Assembly (NCBI GenBank): GCA_017481725.1 | Contig: JAFUOX010000018.1 | Location: forward strand, 1 to 34,081 | From: Kiritimatiellia bacterium | GTDB lineage: Bacteria; Verrucomicrobiota; Kiritimatiellia; RFP12; UBA3636 | Direction: 5' to 3' | Length of the DNA stretch: 34,081 bases | In this document: piece after piece, positions 1-8,863 of the stretch | Position numbering within the stretch: position 1 is the stretch's first letter | Layout: each line of letters opens with the position of its first letter | Notes under the pieces: generated by a model | What the model was told of the DNA's origin: nothing | Databases searched by the model: none | What the model saw: the letters and a program-made list of their open reading frames with translations, nothing else | Position numbers and translations under genes: made by a program

Positions 1-15
1 CCCCCCCCCCCCCCC
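1..15. repeat. Poly-C homopolymer tract
   Basis: Fifteen consecutive C residues sit at the very edge of the window. This may be a true homopolymer tract or an artefact at a contig end. No gene reads through it. Confidence 0.9.
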
Positions 16-51
16 GTCAAGTATTATCTTTCTTTATATAATAATTAGACT

Positions 52-93
52 AAGTAAATGCGCCTCTTTTTAAATAGAGGTGCGCATTTACTT
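52..93 (-). terminator. Terminator-like hairpin downstream of the 616-residue lipoprotein gene
   Basis: A 12-bp perfect stem (52-63 with 82-93) is extended by four further pairs after a 2-nt bulge. It lies 26 nt downstream of the lipoprotein stop codon. The minus-strand RNA has no clean U-tract after it, so it may be a factor-dependent terminator or a 3'-end stabiliser rather than a canonical intrinsic terminator. Confidence 0.5.
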
Positions 94-119
94 TGCCTAG
101 CGACTTAAAATATTACATT

Positions 120-1970
120 TTAGAAATCAAGAGCTTTAGCATCTGCAGCTTTCTTTTCTGCAGCTTCTCGTTCTGCTTGTTCTTTATTTAACAATTCTTC
201 ATAACCCTTATATGCTTTCTCCATATCTGTGCTTACGAGTTTAACATCACTTACCTCTCCAGAATTAGCATAATAATGCTTTGTTGCTTCGAGTAAAGCA
301 TTTTCTATTTTTTTAAGTTGAGCTGCATCATGAAACTTCTTTATTTTTTCACTGAATTCAATATTATTTTCTACAACTCTGGCAATAGGATTTATCATTG
401 TTTCCCAAGTAGTCCAATAGGCTGACTCATCAGAATTACCACCGAACCCTGCACCAAACAAAGCCTCAGGAGCATCAAACAATACTGCCATAGCAAAAGC
501 TTTTTCTTTCTCTATTTTTTCCTCTTCTTTTAATATGTGTTCTTCTTTATTCAAATATCTGAACACCAATCCTATTGTTGTAAGATTATAATTGTATTTT
601 ATTCCATTCTCTTCAAACTCGTTTTGTGTTTTTCCTTTAAATTTATATGAAATAATCTTCTCAACCTGACTTCCTTCAATATCTATTACTTTATCCTTTT
701 TTCCATAATTATCCATAGATATTGAATTAAATTTTACATTTCCTTCATTAACATTATACTTATTCAGGAATAGATTATGTGCAACCGGTTTTGCAAATTT
801 AATTTCCCCTTCGTACAAGTATCCATATTTAAATGTTAATTTAACTTCTAATCCGTTTGGATCTGTAAAAGTTAAAAATGAGTCAATATTATTACCTGAA
901 GAAAATGAAACACCAGATACTGCGCCCGTAATAAGAAGAATTTGTCCATATTCACTATCAGCAAGATCATCAGCTAATTGATAATCTTCGTATTTACCGG
1001 TATATTCTATACCTTGTTTTTTCAGTTTTCCTGCTACATCATCTAAAGATTCACCAAAGAAAATACCTTTGTAAACTTCTTTATTAGTTAGTTTCAAATC
1101 TGAAATTATTTTTGAAAATCGAGTTTGCTTTTCATCTATATCTTTCACTTTATTTAGTCGATTAATATAATTAGTATAAGATTCTGAAGTTTCAATTTTT
1201 TCAATTGGATTCTTAATCGCTAAATTATTAAATACAGGCTCTATTTCTTCACTTTTTAATTTATATAATTTTCTACGTAAAATATTTGCATTCTCTGGAT
1301 TCGGAATTGTTTTATCTAACTTTTCTTCCAAATTTTTAAAATAAGAGGTCATCTCTTCTTTTCTCTTTGCCAAAGCCTCTTCTTCTGCGGCGGCTGCTTC
1401 TTCAGCTAATCTTTTTCTTTTTTCATTTTTTGCATTATTTATCATTGATTCCATATCTGTAAATACAGTATATAAATCAGTAGTAATTGTTTTGCCTTTA
1501 TAATATATTGTATACTCAGCTGACAGGCTAGTTTTATAATTACTCAATATTGTTGTTTCTGCATACTTGAAAAAATTTTCAGCATCTGATATTTGCGGTG
1601 GTTGTTGAGATAATAATACCTTAACATAATTATTTGCTGCTTCGTAAAATTTCTTATCATCTCCAAATTCAAATATACTCGGCTTTATTATATTATGGCA
1701 ATTGTTTGTAATTTCATTAAATTTACTTATATCACCAGAATTCATATATGTCAGATATAATTCTCTTTTATATTTTGAATCCGTTGCTGCTGCTTTTTCC
1801 AAATATAGCAATGCATTTGTTGGGTTTTCATCTTTATAATGTTTAAAAACCTTGTATTGAGCATTTGCATCTCCAGCATCAGCTTTTGTTTTTATATCTT
1901 CTATACTTGCACATCCACTTATAAATAAGAACGTAGCAAGAACACCTATTCCACAATTTTTAATTTTCAT
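120..1970 (-). CDS. Predicted lipoprotein of unknown function with Sel1/TPR-like start and coiled-coil centre
   Basis: The 616-residue product begins with a charged n-region and hydrophobic core, followed by a lipobox ending ISGC with the lipidated cysteine at residue 20, so it should be membrane-anchored after export. Residues about 30-62 resemble one Sel1/TPR-like helical repeat (AGDANAQYK and a following helix). Residues about 190-260 are Lys/Glu-rich and probably coiled coil, and the last 30 residues are again Ala/Glu/Lys-rich. The ATG at 1970 is preceded by AAGGAT at good spacing. Base composition is visibly more AT-rich than in the neighbouring lptD/ychF genes. I do not recognise a family. 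It stands alone between two hairpins, with a 243-nt spacer upstream in which I could not pick a convincing promoter. That it is a real gene is nearly certain; its role is unknown. Confidence 0.85.
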   Translation of the reverse strand: MKIKNCGIGVLATFLFISGCASIEDIKTKADAGDANAQYKVFKHYKDENPTNALLYLEKAAATDSKYKRELYLTYMNSGDISKFNEITNNCHNIIKPSIFEFGDDKKFYEAANNYVKVLLSQQPPQISDAENFFKYAETTILSNYKTSLSAEYTIYYKGKTITTDLYTVFTDMESMINNAKNEKRKRLAEEAAAAEEEALAKRKEEMTSYFKNLEEKLDKTIPNPENANILRRKLYKLKSEEIEPVFNNLAIKNPIEKIETSESYTNYINRLNKVKDIDEKQTRFSKIISDLKLTNKEVYKGIFFGESLDDVAGKLKKQGIEYTGKYEDYQLADDLADSEYGQILLITGAVSGVSFSSGNNIDSFLTFTDPNGLEVKLTFKYGYLYEGEIKFAKPVAHNLFLNKYNVNEGNVKFNSISMDNYGKKDKVIDIEGSQVEKIISYKFKGKTQNEFEENGIKYNYNLTTIGLVFRYLNKEEHILKEEEKIEKEKAFAMAVLFDAPEALFGAGFGGNSDESAYWTTWETMINPIARVVENNIEFSEKIKKFHDAAQLKKIENALLEATKHYYANSGEVSDVKLVSTDMEKAYKGYEELLNKEQAEREAAEKKAADAKALDF

Positions 1971-2136
1971 ACTTATCCTTTGATATTTTAATAGAATTAA
2001 CTTGAATTTAAATAAATGAGATTACTCTCTTATCCTTTATTCCTGCTTAGATAAAAAAATCTTATGGTTAAGGAATAAATTTTTAAATTTAAACTAATTT
2101 ATATCTAGGATTGTATTTTTATACATATAATACTTA

Positions 2137-2176
2137 AATATGCAAAGGGCTGGCAATTGCCAGCCCTTTGCATATT
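2137..2176 (-). terminator. Perfect 40-nt palindrome, probable terminator of the ychF-lptD-barrel operon
   Basis: Positions 2137-2156 are exactly complementary to 2157-2176, giving an 18-bp stem with an AATT loop and a GC-rich core (AAAGGGCTGGC). It starts 37 nt after the stop of the 415-residue barrel gene. The flanks are AT-rich but lack a long U-run. It could work as a bidirectional terminator or an mRNA 3'-end stabiliser. A dimeric-protein operator is possible but less likely in this 3' position. Confidence 0.65.
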
Positions 2177-2213
2177 ATTAAATTATCAAACTTGGTTACT
2201 AGGAATTTCTAGC

Positions 2214-3461
2214 TTAAAAGCGATTTCCAATTGTAGCTCTTATGAAGGTTGTTTTATCTAGATCGATTGTGTCTTCCCCTTTTACATCACCCTTAAGCTC
2301 ATGCTTGAGGTGAGTACCAATCTCTGCAGACAACTCCAAATTATCAAAGAATGTGATTGTTGCACCAACAGAAGCACGCATTGCATCAAAGGTTACAGTG
2401 CCTGGCAATGTATCTTCATTATCTAGCCAATATGTTGTATTATCCCAAGCAAAGGTTGCAAAGAAATTAAAAATATGGCGAGGGAATAAATCAATGCGTG
2501 ATTCTGGCAAAGCAGCATGTACACGAAACAAATCACTTGGCTGCCAAATCAATCCAATATTTGGATAAATTTCCATATCCCATTCTGGGCGATATGTAGC
2601 ACCCACTACAAAACAAAGAGTTTCAGAAAATGTGTAATGCAAATTCAAAGTACCTGTGCAAGAAAATTCTGGAGCTGTTGGATCAGAATAAATACCAGGT
2701 GCACCACGCAACTCCCAAGAGAAGCCATTAGTAAAGCGCCACCATAAGCCCAAATCCAATCCAGCTGCTAGTAACGCATCTGGCAATGCTGACATATCTG
2801 GGTTATCAATAAAATACATGCCATCAGCAAATAGCCATGCATCTAAAGAAGCACCTGGAAGAAAATCAGTGACATCAAATAAGCATGCCTTAAGATCTGC
2901 TATAGCAATCTCTGTAGCACCATATTCACCAAATTGTGTTTCTTCTATTAAACCACCTCTAAAATAAAATACTGGGCGAATATCATTATCAAACCATTGA
3001 GAGTAAGTCTTATTACGGCTAGAAGAACTGCTATCAGTATATGAATTATTATAATCAGCCCACTGATCATTTGCTGGCTGCTGAGCTTGCTGCTGCTTTA
3101 GTGCCTGCTCTGCTTGTTCACGTGTTTGCTGATAAACAGGAACAACTGGAGCAACCTCAGACTGCTGATATGGAGCAACTATTTCTGGCTGATATGCTGG
3201 CTGCTGAGGAGCAGGTGCTACTGCTGCATTATTAGCCTGGTTCTGTGGAACTGCATTTGATGCATCACTGCGAGTAACATATTTATTATATGAAGCCTCT
3301 TGATTAGCTGCAGGAACTACTACTGGAGTAATTGTTTTTGATGGAGTTACCTTACTGGTAGTAGGCTTTTTGGTTACATATTGATCCCAAGAATTTGCAT
3401 TAACTGTTAAACTTGCTGCACAAAAACACAACACGATTAAAATTGATTTTTTATTACACAT
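2214..3461 (-). CDS. Outer-membrane beta-barrel protein with Pro/Gln-rich N-terminal region
   Basis: The 415-residue product has an N-terminal signal peptide (hydrophobic core about residues 6-20, likely cleavage after ...VNA near residue 22). A low-complexity Pro/Gln/Ala/Val-rich segment spans about residues 35-135 and is followed by Ser/Asn-rich linker. From about residue 160 onward there are alternating aromatic/hydrophobic strands typical of a transmembrane barrel, ending in TIGNRF. A terminal Phe is the usual BAM recognition signal. The ATG at 3461 has AGGAGA just upstream. The gene lies 39 nt after lptD and is probably co-transcribed with it, so a role in the cell envelope is likely. 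I cannot name the family; a porin or adhesin-like barrel are alternatives. Confidence 0.85.
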   Translation of the reverse strand: MCNKKSILIVLCFCAASLTVNANSWDQYVTKKPTTSKVTPSKTITPVVVPAANQEASYNKYVTRSDASNAVPQNQANNAAVAPAPQQPAYQPEIVAPYQQSEVAPVVPVYQQTREQAEQALKQQQAQQPANDQWADYNNSYTDSSSSSRNKTYSQWFDNDIRPVFYFRGGLIEETQFGEYGATEIAIADLKACLFDVTDFLPGASLDAWLFADGMYFIDNPDMSALPDALLAAGLDLGLWWRFTNGFSWELRGAPGIYSDPTAPEFSCTGTLNLHYTFSETLCFVVGATYRPEWDMEIYPNIGLIWQPSDLFRVHAALPESRIDLFPRHIFNFFATFAWDNTTYWLDNEDTLPGTVTFDAMRASVGATITFFDNLELSAEIGTHLKHELKGDVKGEDTIDLDKTTFIRATIGNRF

Positions 3462-3500
3462 AATAATTCTCCTATATTTATTTACTTCTTAAAATTGTTA

Positions 3501-5723
3501 TTATCTATCATCTAATTCTCGTAAATTATCTGGCTCAAAACCAGTCAACCAAAGAACAAATGAAACCTTAAAATCTTCTTCTTCTTCGCGTCCATCAAGA
3601 TGAGTGTAGCTTGGCTCATATGTCAAATAAACGCGGTATGCCAAACAATCAAACTTGCGTTGTATCCAAGTGCCGACTTCCTCTACACGTGAGGTTTCAT
3701 ATTCATAGCGCCCATATATGCTTGCAGCCCACTCTGGATTAATATTCCAAGTTAAAACTCCGCTTACCAAGCTACTTTCATCTACCAAGTAGCGATAGAA
3801 AACATTTGCTTTGAATGCATCATGCCAAACGCTTAGGCGGAACAATGCCTCTGATACCTCAGATTTTTCTTGTTCATACTCACCCTCTACATAAAGCTTC
3901 ATCCAAGAAATAGGTTGAAAACGCAAATCTAGATTTAATGACTCAAACTCATCTTCTTCACCTGTTGCATCTAAATTAAAATCTGCATATAAATCAATAT
4001 ACAATAATTCTCTAACCGAAGCTTGAGGATTATTTGCTTTATACTGCCACCTATTTCTTACACCAAATCTAACAGTATTGCTCTCTTCTATTTCATCAAC
4101 CTCGTCAAATTGATAAATCTGTTCTGGCAATAGATTTGGCTCTGGGATTAGTGTTATATCAGTATATGGTTCAACAACATGTCTCCATGTAAAGCCTTGA
4201 TTATCTTGCCAAGTAGAAAATGCTTTGAAGGAAAGCTCTGCTCCAAATTCAAACACATTTCTAAAATCTGCATCTTCCTCGATATCTACCTTTTCTGTCT
4301 TGGAATCTACTGTTCCATCCTCAGCAGTTGTGGTAACAATTTTCTCTTCAACAATTTTCGTTTTGTCATAATAAGTGCCACGATAACCAACGCGAGGAAC
4401 AACACTCAAAAAGCCCATCAGCTTCATTGGACGAGTTAAAACAAAATCAGAATCAACTCTGAAAACATCATATGACGGATCTTCCTTTCCAAGCCATATT
4501 CTTTCATCAAATTGTCTATTTAAAAAAGACATTGTGGAATTATTTTCAAAATAGATTCCTGATTGGAATAATTCTGTTGAATTCAAATTATACCAAGCCT
4601 CTGGCAAGCGCTCTACTTGCGTATAAAAATCATTCAAACGCATGCGGGCAAGAACACCGCCACTATAGGTATCCCCAATATGTGTCCATGACAAAAAGTT
4701 GTCCGGTTGATTCATCTCATCATATTCTTCTTCAAAGAAATCTTCCATAAAGCGATCATCACTTACATAAATGGCTTGAGCAAGAATACGATCCCGAGGA
4801 GCAATCTCCCACTCATTATTCAAACGTATACGATAACGCTCTGGATCCTCTACATTATAAGGCAAATCTTTATCATCAAGATAATAAGCGGAAATCCAAC
4901 CTGTCAATTTATCATTGCTATTCCAGAGAATCTTTTCACCAAATGCAAAACCACGCTTTGAGCGGAAATCTATACTTGTCTTTGAATCAACATATGTATT
5001 AGATTCTTTATTTCTATAAATAACCATCTTATATGATGATAATAGAAAAGCACCCCAATCACTGCCATAACCAGGTTCAAATCTAAAGCCATAATGACGA
5101 TTTAAATCCTTCCAATAATATGGCCAATAAAAGAATGGCACACCAAATAAATATGGCACTGCACCTTGTGCAACAAATTCATCCTCTGGGCGTAGGCAAA
5201 GGCGTTTGGTTTTTACTTGATAATGGAAATGACCAGGAGCGTTTGTACAAGTTGTAACAATTGCATTATCTAGCATATACTCTTTATTTTTGTTCTCGTC
5301 AGTATATACTGAACCCTTATCTGCAATAACTCTAACTGGGTCAGAATAAAAATCAAATTTAGAAGATACAGCTAAACCAGAAAAAACATTTACCTTTAGA
5401 GAATCACCCCTCCAAACATCTCCTGTTGTTGAGAAAAATGCAACATTGCCTTGTGCCTCTGCATCACCAGTAACACGATTAAATCTTACTGTATCTGCAC
5501 GTAGCTCAATGTCTCCATATTTGATTGCAACATTGCCTTTGAGCATTGCCCAATCTGTATCAAATTGATATTCAGAAGAATCTGCTTGAATATCACAATT
5601 TGTTGATTTATCAATTTTTTTAAAGTTTAGTCTATCAGCCCCAGCTGATAATAACTCAGTTGCTGTTGTACTTATTCCAACAACTAATCCAAATACAAAG
5701 AGCTTTTGTATAAAAGTTTTCAT
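3501..5723 (-). CDS. lptD: LPS-assembly protein LptD (OstA/Imp)
   Basis: The 740-residue product is an LptD-type outer-membrane translocon, which in known bacteria works with LptE to insert lipopolysaccharide into the outer leaflet. A signal peptide covers about residues 1-27. An OstA/LptA-like beta-jellyroll follows at about 45-150, with typical short strands such as LKGNVAIKYGDIELRAD and AEAQGNVAFF. Next comes the conserved TTC...P.H region near residue 157 and then a long barrel to the C-terminus. Cysteines lie near residues 43, 157 and 176, with one late in the barrel, so inter-domain disulfides like those of E. coli LptD are possible. The ATG has TGGAG upstream. The gene is 27 nt downstream of ychF and 39 nt upstream of a second barrel gene. 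No lptE candidate was recognised here. Confidence 0.93.
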   Translation of the reverse strand: MKTFIQKLFVFGLVVGISTTATELLSAGADRLNFKKIDKSTNCDIQADSSEYQFDTDWAMLKGNVAIKYGDIELRADTVRFNRVTGDAEAQGNVAFFSTTGDVWRGDSLKVNVFSGLAVSSKFDFYSDPVRVIADKGSVYTDENKNKEYMLDNAIVTTCTNAPGHFHYQVKTKRLCLRPEDEFVAQGAVPYLFGVPFFYWPYYWKDLNRHYGFRFEPGYGSDWGAFLLSSYKMVIYRNKESNTYVDSKTSIDFRSKRGFAFGEKILWNSNDKLTGWISAYYLDDKDLPYNVEDPERYRIRLNNEWEIAPRDRILAQAIYVSDDRFMEDFFEEEYDEMNQPDNFLSWTHIGDTYSGGVLARMRLNDFYTQVERLPEAWYNLNSTELFQSGIYFENNSTMSFLNRQFDERIWLGKEDPSYDVFRVDSDFVLTRPMKLMGFLSVVPRVGYRGTYYDKTKIVEEKIVTTTAEDGTVDSKTEKVDIEEDADFRNVFEFGAELSFKAFSTWQDNQGFTWRHVVEPYTDITLIPEPNLLPEQIYQFDEVDEIEESNTVRFGVRNRWQYKANNPQASVRELLYIDLYADFNLDATGEEDEFESLNLDLRFQPISWMKLYVEGEYEQEKSEVSEALFRLSVWHDAFKANVFYRYLVDESSLVSGVLTWNINPEWAASIYGRYEYETSRVEEVGTWIQRKFDCLAYRVYLTYEPSYTHLDGREEEEDFKVSFVLWLTGFEPDNLRELDDR

Positions 5724-5750
5724 ATTCTTACTCCAGTATAAACACGAGAA

Positions 5751-6851
5751 CTAAACATTAAATAAAAATTCAACTATATCGCCATCCTGCATAACATAGT
5801 CCTTACCTTCCATACGGACTACACCAAGAGCCTTACATTGCTGCTCACCACCATTTGCAACATAATCCTCATAAGAAATAACCTGTGCACGGATAAAGCC
5901 ACGCTCAAAATCTGTATGAATAACGCCTGCTGCCTTTGGAGCTTTCCAGCCCTTATGAATTGTCCAAGCACGAACCTCTAATGGACCAGCTGTTAGGTAG
6001 CTAATTAATCCAAGTGTCTCATAGCCACTCTTTACAATTACGTCAAGACCGCTTTCTTCAATTCCATAAGATGAAAGAAATTCATTTCTTTCTTCATCTG
6101 GAAGTCCAGCCATATCCTCTTCAATTCTAGCACAAATGCGAACTGTTTGAGCATTACGAGCTGCAGCATATTCACGAAGCTTTGCTACATGCTCATTATC
6201 CTCAAGAAGAGAATCTTCATCTACATTTGCAACATAAATTATACGCTTATCGGTTAGAAAACGCATATCATGAAGAGTGCTTTGAAGCTCCTCTGCATCA
6301 TGCTCTGGATAGCTGATTACTGGGTTTCCATTCTCAACATAATCCTTAAGAAGAACAACCGCATCTAACTCCTTACGAATTTCCTTATCAGCACGAGCAA
6401 GCTTTGTTAGGCGTTCAATTCTCTTTTCCAAACTCTCTAAGTCTGCAAGTATCAATTCTGTTTCCACAATATTTGCATCACGAACAGGGTCAACAGAACC
6501 CTCAACATGAACAACATTAGAATCATCAAAGCAACGAATTACATGCAATATAGCATCAGCCTCTCGGATATTTCCAAGAAACTTGTTTCCCAAACCTTCA
6601 CCACGGCTTGCTCCTTTAACCAAACCAGCAATATCAACAAACTCAACTGTTGCATTAATTATTCGCTGTGGATTTACTAGCTCTGCAAGCTTTTGTAGGC
6701 GAAAATCTGGAACTGGTACCGCTGCTAAATTTGGTTCAATTGTGCAAAATGGATAATTTGCAGATTGTGCGTTTTGAGCACGTGTTAAAGCATTAAACAA
6801 TGTAGATTTACCAACATTTGGAAGACCAACAATACCGATACTTAAAGACAT
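5751..6851 (-). CDS. ychF: Redox-regulated ATPase/GTPase YchF (OLA1 family)
   Basis: This 366-residue protein is a TRAFAC-class P-loop NTPase that in characterised bacteria binds ribosomes and prefers ATP. Walker A (GLPNVGKST) is at residues 9-17 and the G3 motif DIAGL at 73-77. The G4-like stretch is NVDE, not the NKxD of GTP-specific proteins, which fits YchF. The middle is the helical insert and the C-terminal ~85 residues are the TGS domain ending MQDGDIVEFLFNV. I chose the ATG at 6851 because AGAGGA lies just upstream and the family begins there; an in-frame ATG at 6887 adds 12 unusual residues and has no ribosome binding site. It is probably the first gene of an operon with lptD and the barrel gene. 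Confidence 0.96.
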   Translation of the reverse strand: MSLSIGIVGLPNVGKSTLFNALTRAQNAQSANYPFCTIEPNLAAVPVPDFRLQKLAELVNPQRIINATVEFVDIAGLVKGASRGEGLGNKFLGNIREADAILHVIRCFDDSNVVHVEGSVDPVRDANIVETELILADLESLEKRIERLTKLARADKEIRKELDAVVLLKDYVENGNPVISYPEHDAEELQSTLHDMRFLTDKRIIYVANVDEDSLLEDNEHVAKLREYAAARNAQTVRICARIEEDMAGLPDEERNEFLSSYGIEESGLDVIVKSGYETLGLISYLTAGPLEVRAWTIHKGWKAPKAAGVIHTDFERGFIRAQVISYEDYVANGGEQQCKALGVVRMEGKDYVMQDGDIVEFLFNV

Positions 6852-6948
6852 ATTTTCCTCTAAATTTTCAACATATACATGCTGCATTAAACAAATTTAA
6901 ATATTAAATAATGGGAGCAGCAAAAAAATGCACAATTATTTGTACTAA

Positions 6949-6957
6949 ATTCTATCA
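6949..6957 (-). promoter_or_regulatory. Candidate extended -10 promoter for ychF-lptD operon
   Basis: On the minus strand the sequence TGATAGAAT is an extended -10 element (TGn plus TAGAAT, 5 of 6 to consensus), about 100 nt upstream of the chosen ychF start. No good -35 is present, as is usual for extended -10 promoters. Sequence evidence only. Confidence 0.4.
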
Positions 6958-7025
6958 AAATTCAATATAAAATAAAAGTGCATAATATTGATTATTTAAG
7001 GCAAACCAAAACTTGTAAATTATGG

Positions 7026-8519
7026 TTATACACCATGTGCCATATGCATGATGTTTGCCTCTGTAACATCGGAACCGGTTAACTCTCCTGCAATCTCCCC
7101 TTCACGCATAACCATAACACGATTGCAATTGCCGATAACCTCCTCAAGGTCAGATGAAATTAACAAAACAGCCATGCCTTGATCTGCCAAACCATGAATT
7201 ACATCATAAATTTCAGAGCGTGCCCCTACATCTACTCCGCGAGTTGGTTCATCAAAAATAAACACCCGTGGATTTGTATCTAACCCTTTAGCAATCACCA
7301 CCTTCTGCTGATTACCTCCAGAAAGCGTGCGAACTGGTGCTAAAGCATTTTCACACTTTATGTGAAGCTTCTTTATATGCTCTAATGTAGAATCATCACA
7401 GCTCTTTGTTGATACAAAGCCAGCCTTTGTTGTATGCTTTTTTAATGCTGCTAAAGTGATATTTTCTTGAATAGAAAAATCTTGGAGAAGTGCTGTGCCT
7501 TGACGATCCTCCGGTAAATATGTTAACCCTTTTTTTAATGCTGCAGCCATAGAAGTAAAATGAACCTCTTGACCAAAAAGCATTACCTTCCCTCCAACTC
7601 TTTTGCGCATTCCGCAAAGTAGCTCAGCAAGCTCCGTTCTTCCTGCACCTGCTAGCCCAGCTAAACCTAAAATTTCACCAGCATAAAGCTTTAAAGAAGC
7701 AGATTTTACAATTTCACCATCTGACAAATTATCTATTTCAAGTGCTGGCCCTGCAGAGATTTGCTCTTCTGTTAATACCTTTTTTGGTGGGAACAATCCT
7801 TCTAGAGGGCGACCTACCATTGCTTCTGCAAGACTACGTGGAGTAAATTCACTTGCTGGCTTATTTTCCACTAGTACACCATCTCGAAGAACTGCTACCT
7901 CATCGCAAATGTCTAATACCTCAGGAAGCTTATGGGAAATGTAAATAGCACTTCCACCTTTTGCACAAAATTCACGAATAATTTTAAATAATGCCGCAGT
8001 TTCTGTTGAATTTAGCACAGTCGTAGGCTCATCAAAAATAATAAGCTTTGCCTTTTGTAGAAAAGCCTTGGCTAGTTCAATTTTTTGTCGATTAGCAACG
8101 CTAAGAGTTTCAACAACTGCGTCTGGTAAAATATCTGCACCAATTTCTTGTAAAACACGTGCTGCACCTTCTAGCATCGCACGCTTAGATAATATACCCG
8201 CTTTTCCAAGCTCTCGCCCAAGATAAATATTCTCTGCAACTGTCATATTAGGAATTAAAGTAAATTCCTGCGGCACCATATAACAGGTTGAACTACGCTG
8301 CTTATGGCTAATATGCGAAGTCATTGGCTTTCCATCAAGAATCAATTCGCCACCATTAGGACTAATTAAACCACTAATGCAGCGCATGAGTGTGGTTTTT
8401 CCTGCACCATTTTCTCCTGTAAGACCTAAAACCTTACCTTTTCCTAAAGAAAAAGAAATATCAGAAAGAACCTTAACTGGACCAAATGATTTTGATAAAT
8501 TTTTAATTTCTAAAATCAT
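7026..8519 (-). CDS. Sugar ABC transporter ATPase, RbsA/MglA type, two fused ATPase domains
   Basis: The 497-residue product is a tandem ATPase of the carbohydrate uptake family CUT2 (ribose, galactose, xylose and purine-nucleoside importers). Domain 1 has an intact Walker A (GENGAGKTT, residues 35-43), a degenerate signature (SVANRQ) and Walker B with DEPTT near residue 163. Domain 2 has a degenerate P-loop (GLAGAGRTE, about residue 289), a clear LSGGNQQ signature near 399 and DEPTRG near 424. This asymmetry is normal for the family. No permease or sugar-binding protein is adjacent, so the substrate cannot be told. The start at 8519 fits the family N-terminus but has no evident Shine-Dalgarno sequence. 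A terminator separates it from xseB upstream, and I see no terminator between it and ychF downstream. Confidence 0.92.
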   Translation of the reverse strand: MILEIKNLSKSFGPVKVLSDISFSLGKGKVLGLTGENGAGKTTLMRCISGLISPNGGELILDGKPMTSHISHKQRSSTCYMVPQEFTLIPNMTVAENIYLGRELGKAGILSKRAMLEGAARVLQEIGADILPDAVVETLSVANRQKIELAKAFLQKAKLIIFDEPTTVLNSTETAALFKIIREFCAKGGSAIYISHKLPEVLDICDEVAVLRDGVLVENKPASEFTPRSLAEAMVGRPLEGLFPPKKVLTEEQISAGPALEIDNLSDGEIVKSASLKLYAGEILGLAGLAGAGRTELAELLCGMRKRVGGKVMLFGQEVHFTSMAAALKKGLTYLPEDRQGTALLQDFSIQENITLAALKKHTTKAGFVSTKSCDDSTLEHIKKLHIKCENALAPVRTLSGGNQQKVVIAKGLDTNPRVFIFDEPTRGVDVGARSEIYDVIHGLADQGMAVLLISSDLEEVIGNCNRVMVMREGEIAGELTGSDVTEANIMHMAHGV

Positions 8520-8552
8520 AATATAAAATAAACCATTTTATCATTACACTCT

Positions 8553-8584
8553 AAAAACACGAATGCGTCCGCGAACGGACGCAT
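8553..8584 (-). terminator. Intrinsic terminator after xseB
   Basis: A 9-bp perfect stem (8563-8571 with 8576-8584) is closed on the RNA by a UUCG tetraloop and followed on the minus strand by a T5 run (8553-8557). It lies about 40 nt after the xseB stop. Confidence 0.8.
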
Positions 8585-8623
8585 CACTTTTGTAAAGCAC
8601 AAATACACTCGCTCTGAGTAATA

Positions 8624-8863
8624 TTAAAACTCTTCACTAAACGGCTTTGATGAAACCTTACCAGAGGAATCCTTCACCAGCTCTTCTACCTTGCGCTCAA
8701 CACTGCTTAAGCGCTCAGTGCAAAGTTTAACCAGTTCACGCCCCTCTTCAAAGCTCTTCACCATAGAGTCGAGATCTGTTTCTCCTGACTCCATTTTCTC
8801 AACAAGCTCTTCGAGGCGCTTTAAAGCAGCCTCGAAGCTTAATTCCTTTTTTGTTGTAGCCAT
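8624..8863 (-). CDS. xseB: Exodeoxyribonuclease VII small subunit XseB
   Basis: This 79-residue all-helical protein matches XseB, the small subunit of exonuclease VII, which degrades single-stranded DNA together with XseA. The core SFEAALKRLEELVEKMESGE followed by two charged helices is characteristic. I start it at the ATG at 8863, whose A is also the last base of the TAA stop of the upstream parvulin gene (TAATG), a classic translational-coupling arrangement. A TTG four codons upstream is in frame but would overlap the parvulin gene further and is less likely. No xseA is present in the window. It is the last gene of a three-gene operon that ends in a UUCG-loop terminator. Confidence 0.93.
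   Translation of the reverse strand: MATTKKELSFEAALKRLEELVEKMESGETDLDSMVKSFEEGRELVKLCTERLSSVERKVEELVKDSSGKVSSKPFSEEF

Noticed and set aside
6852-6887. Longer ychF start at 6887
   Set aside because: It has no ribosome binding site and adds residues not typical of the family; AGAGGA precedes the ATG at 6851.
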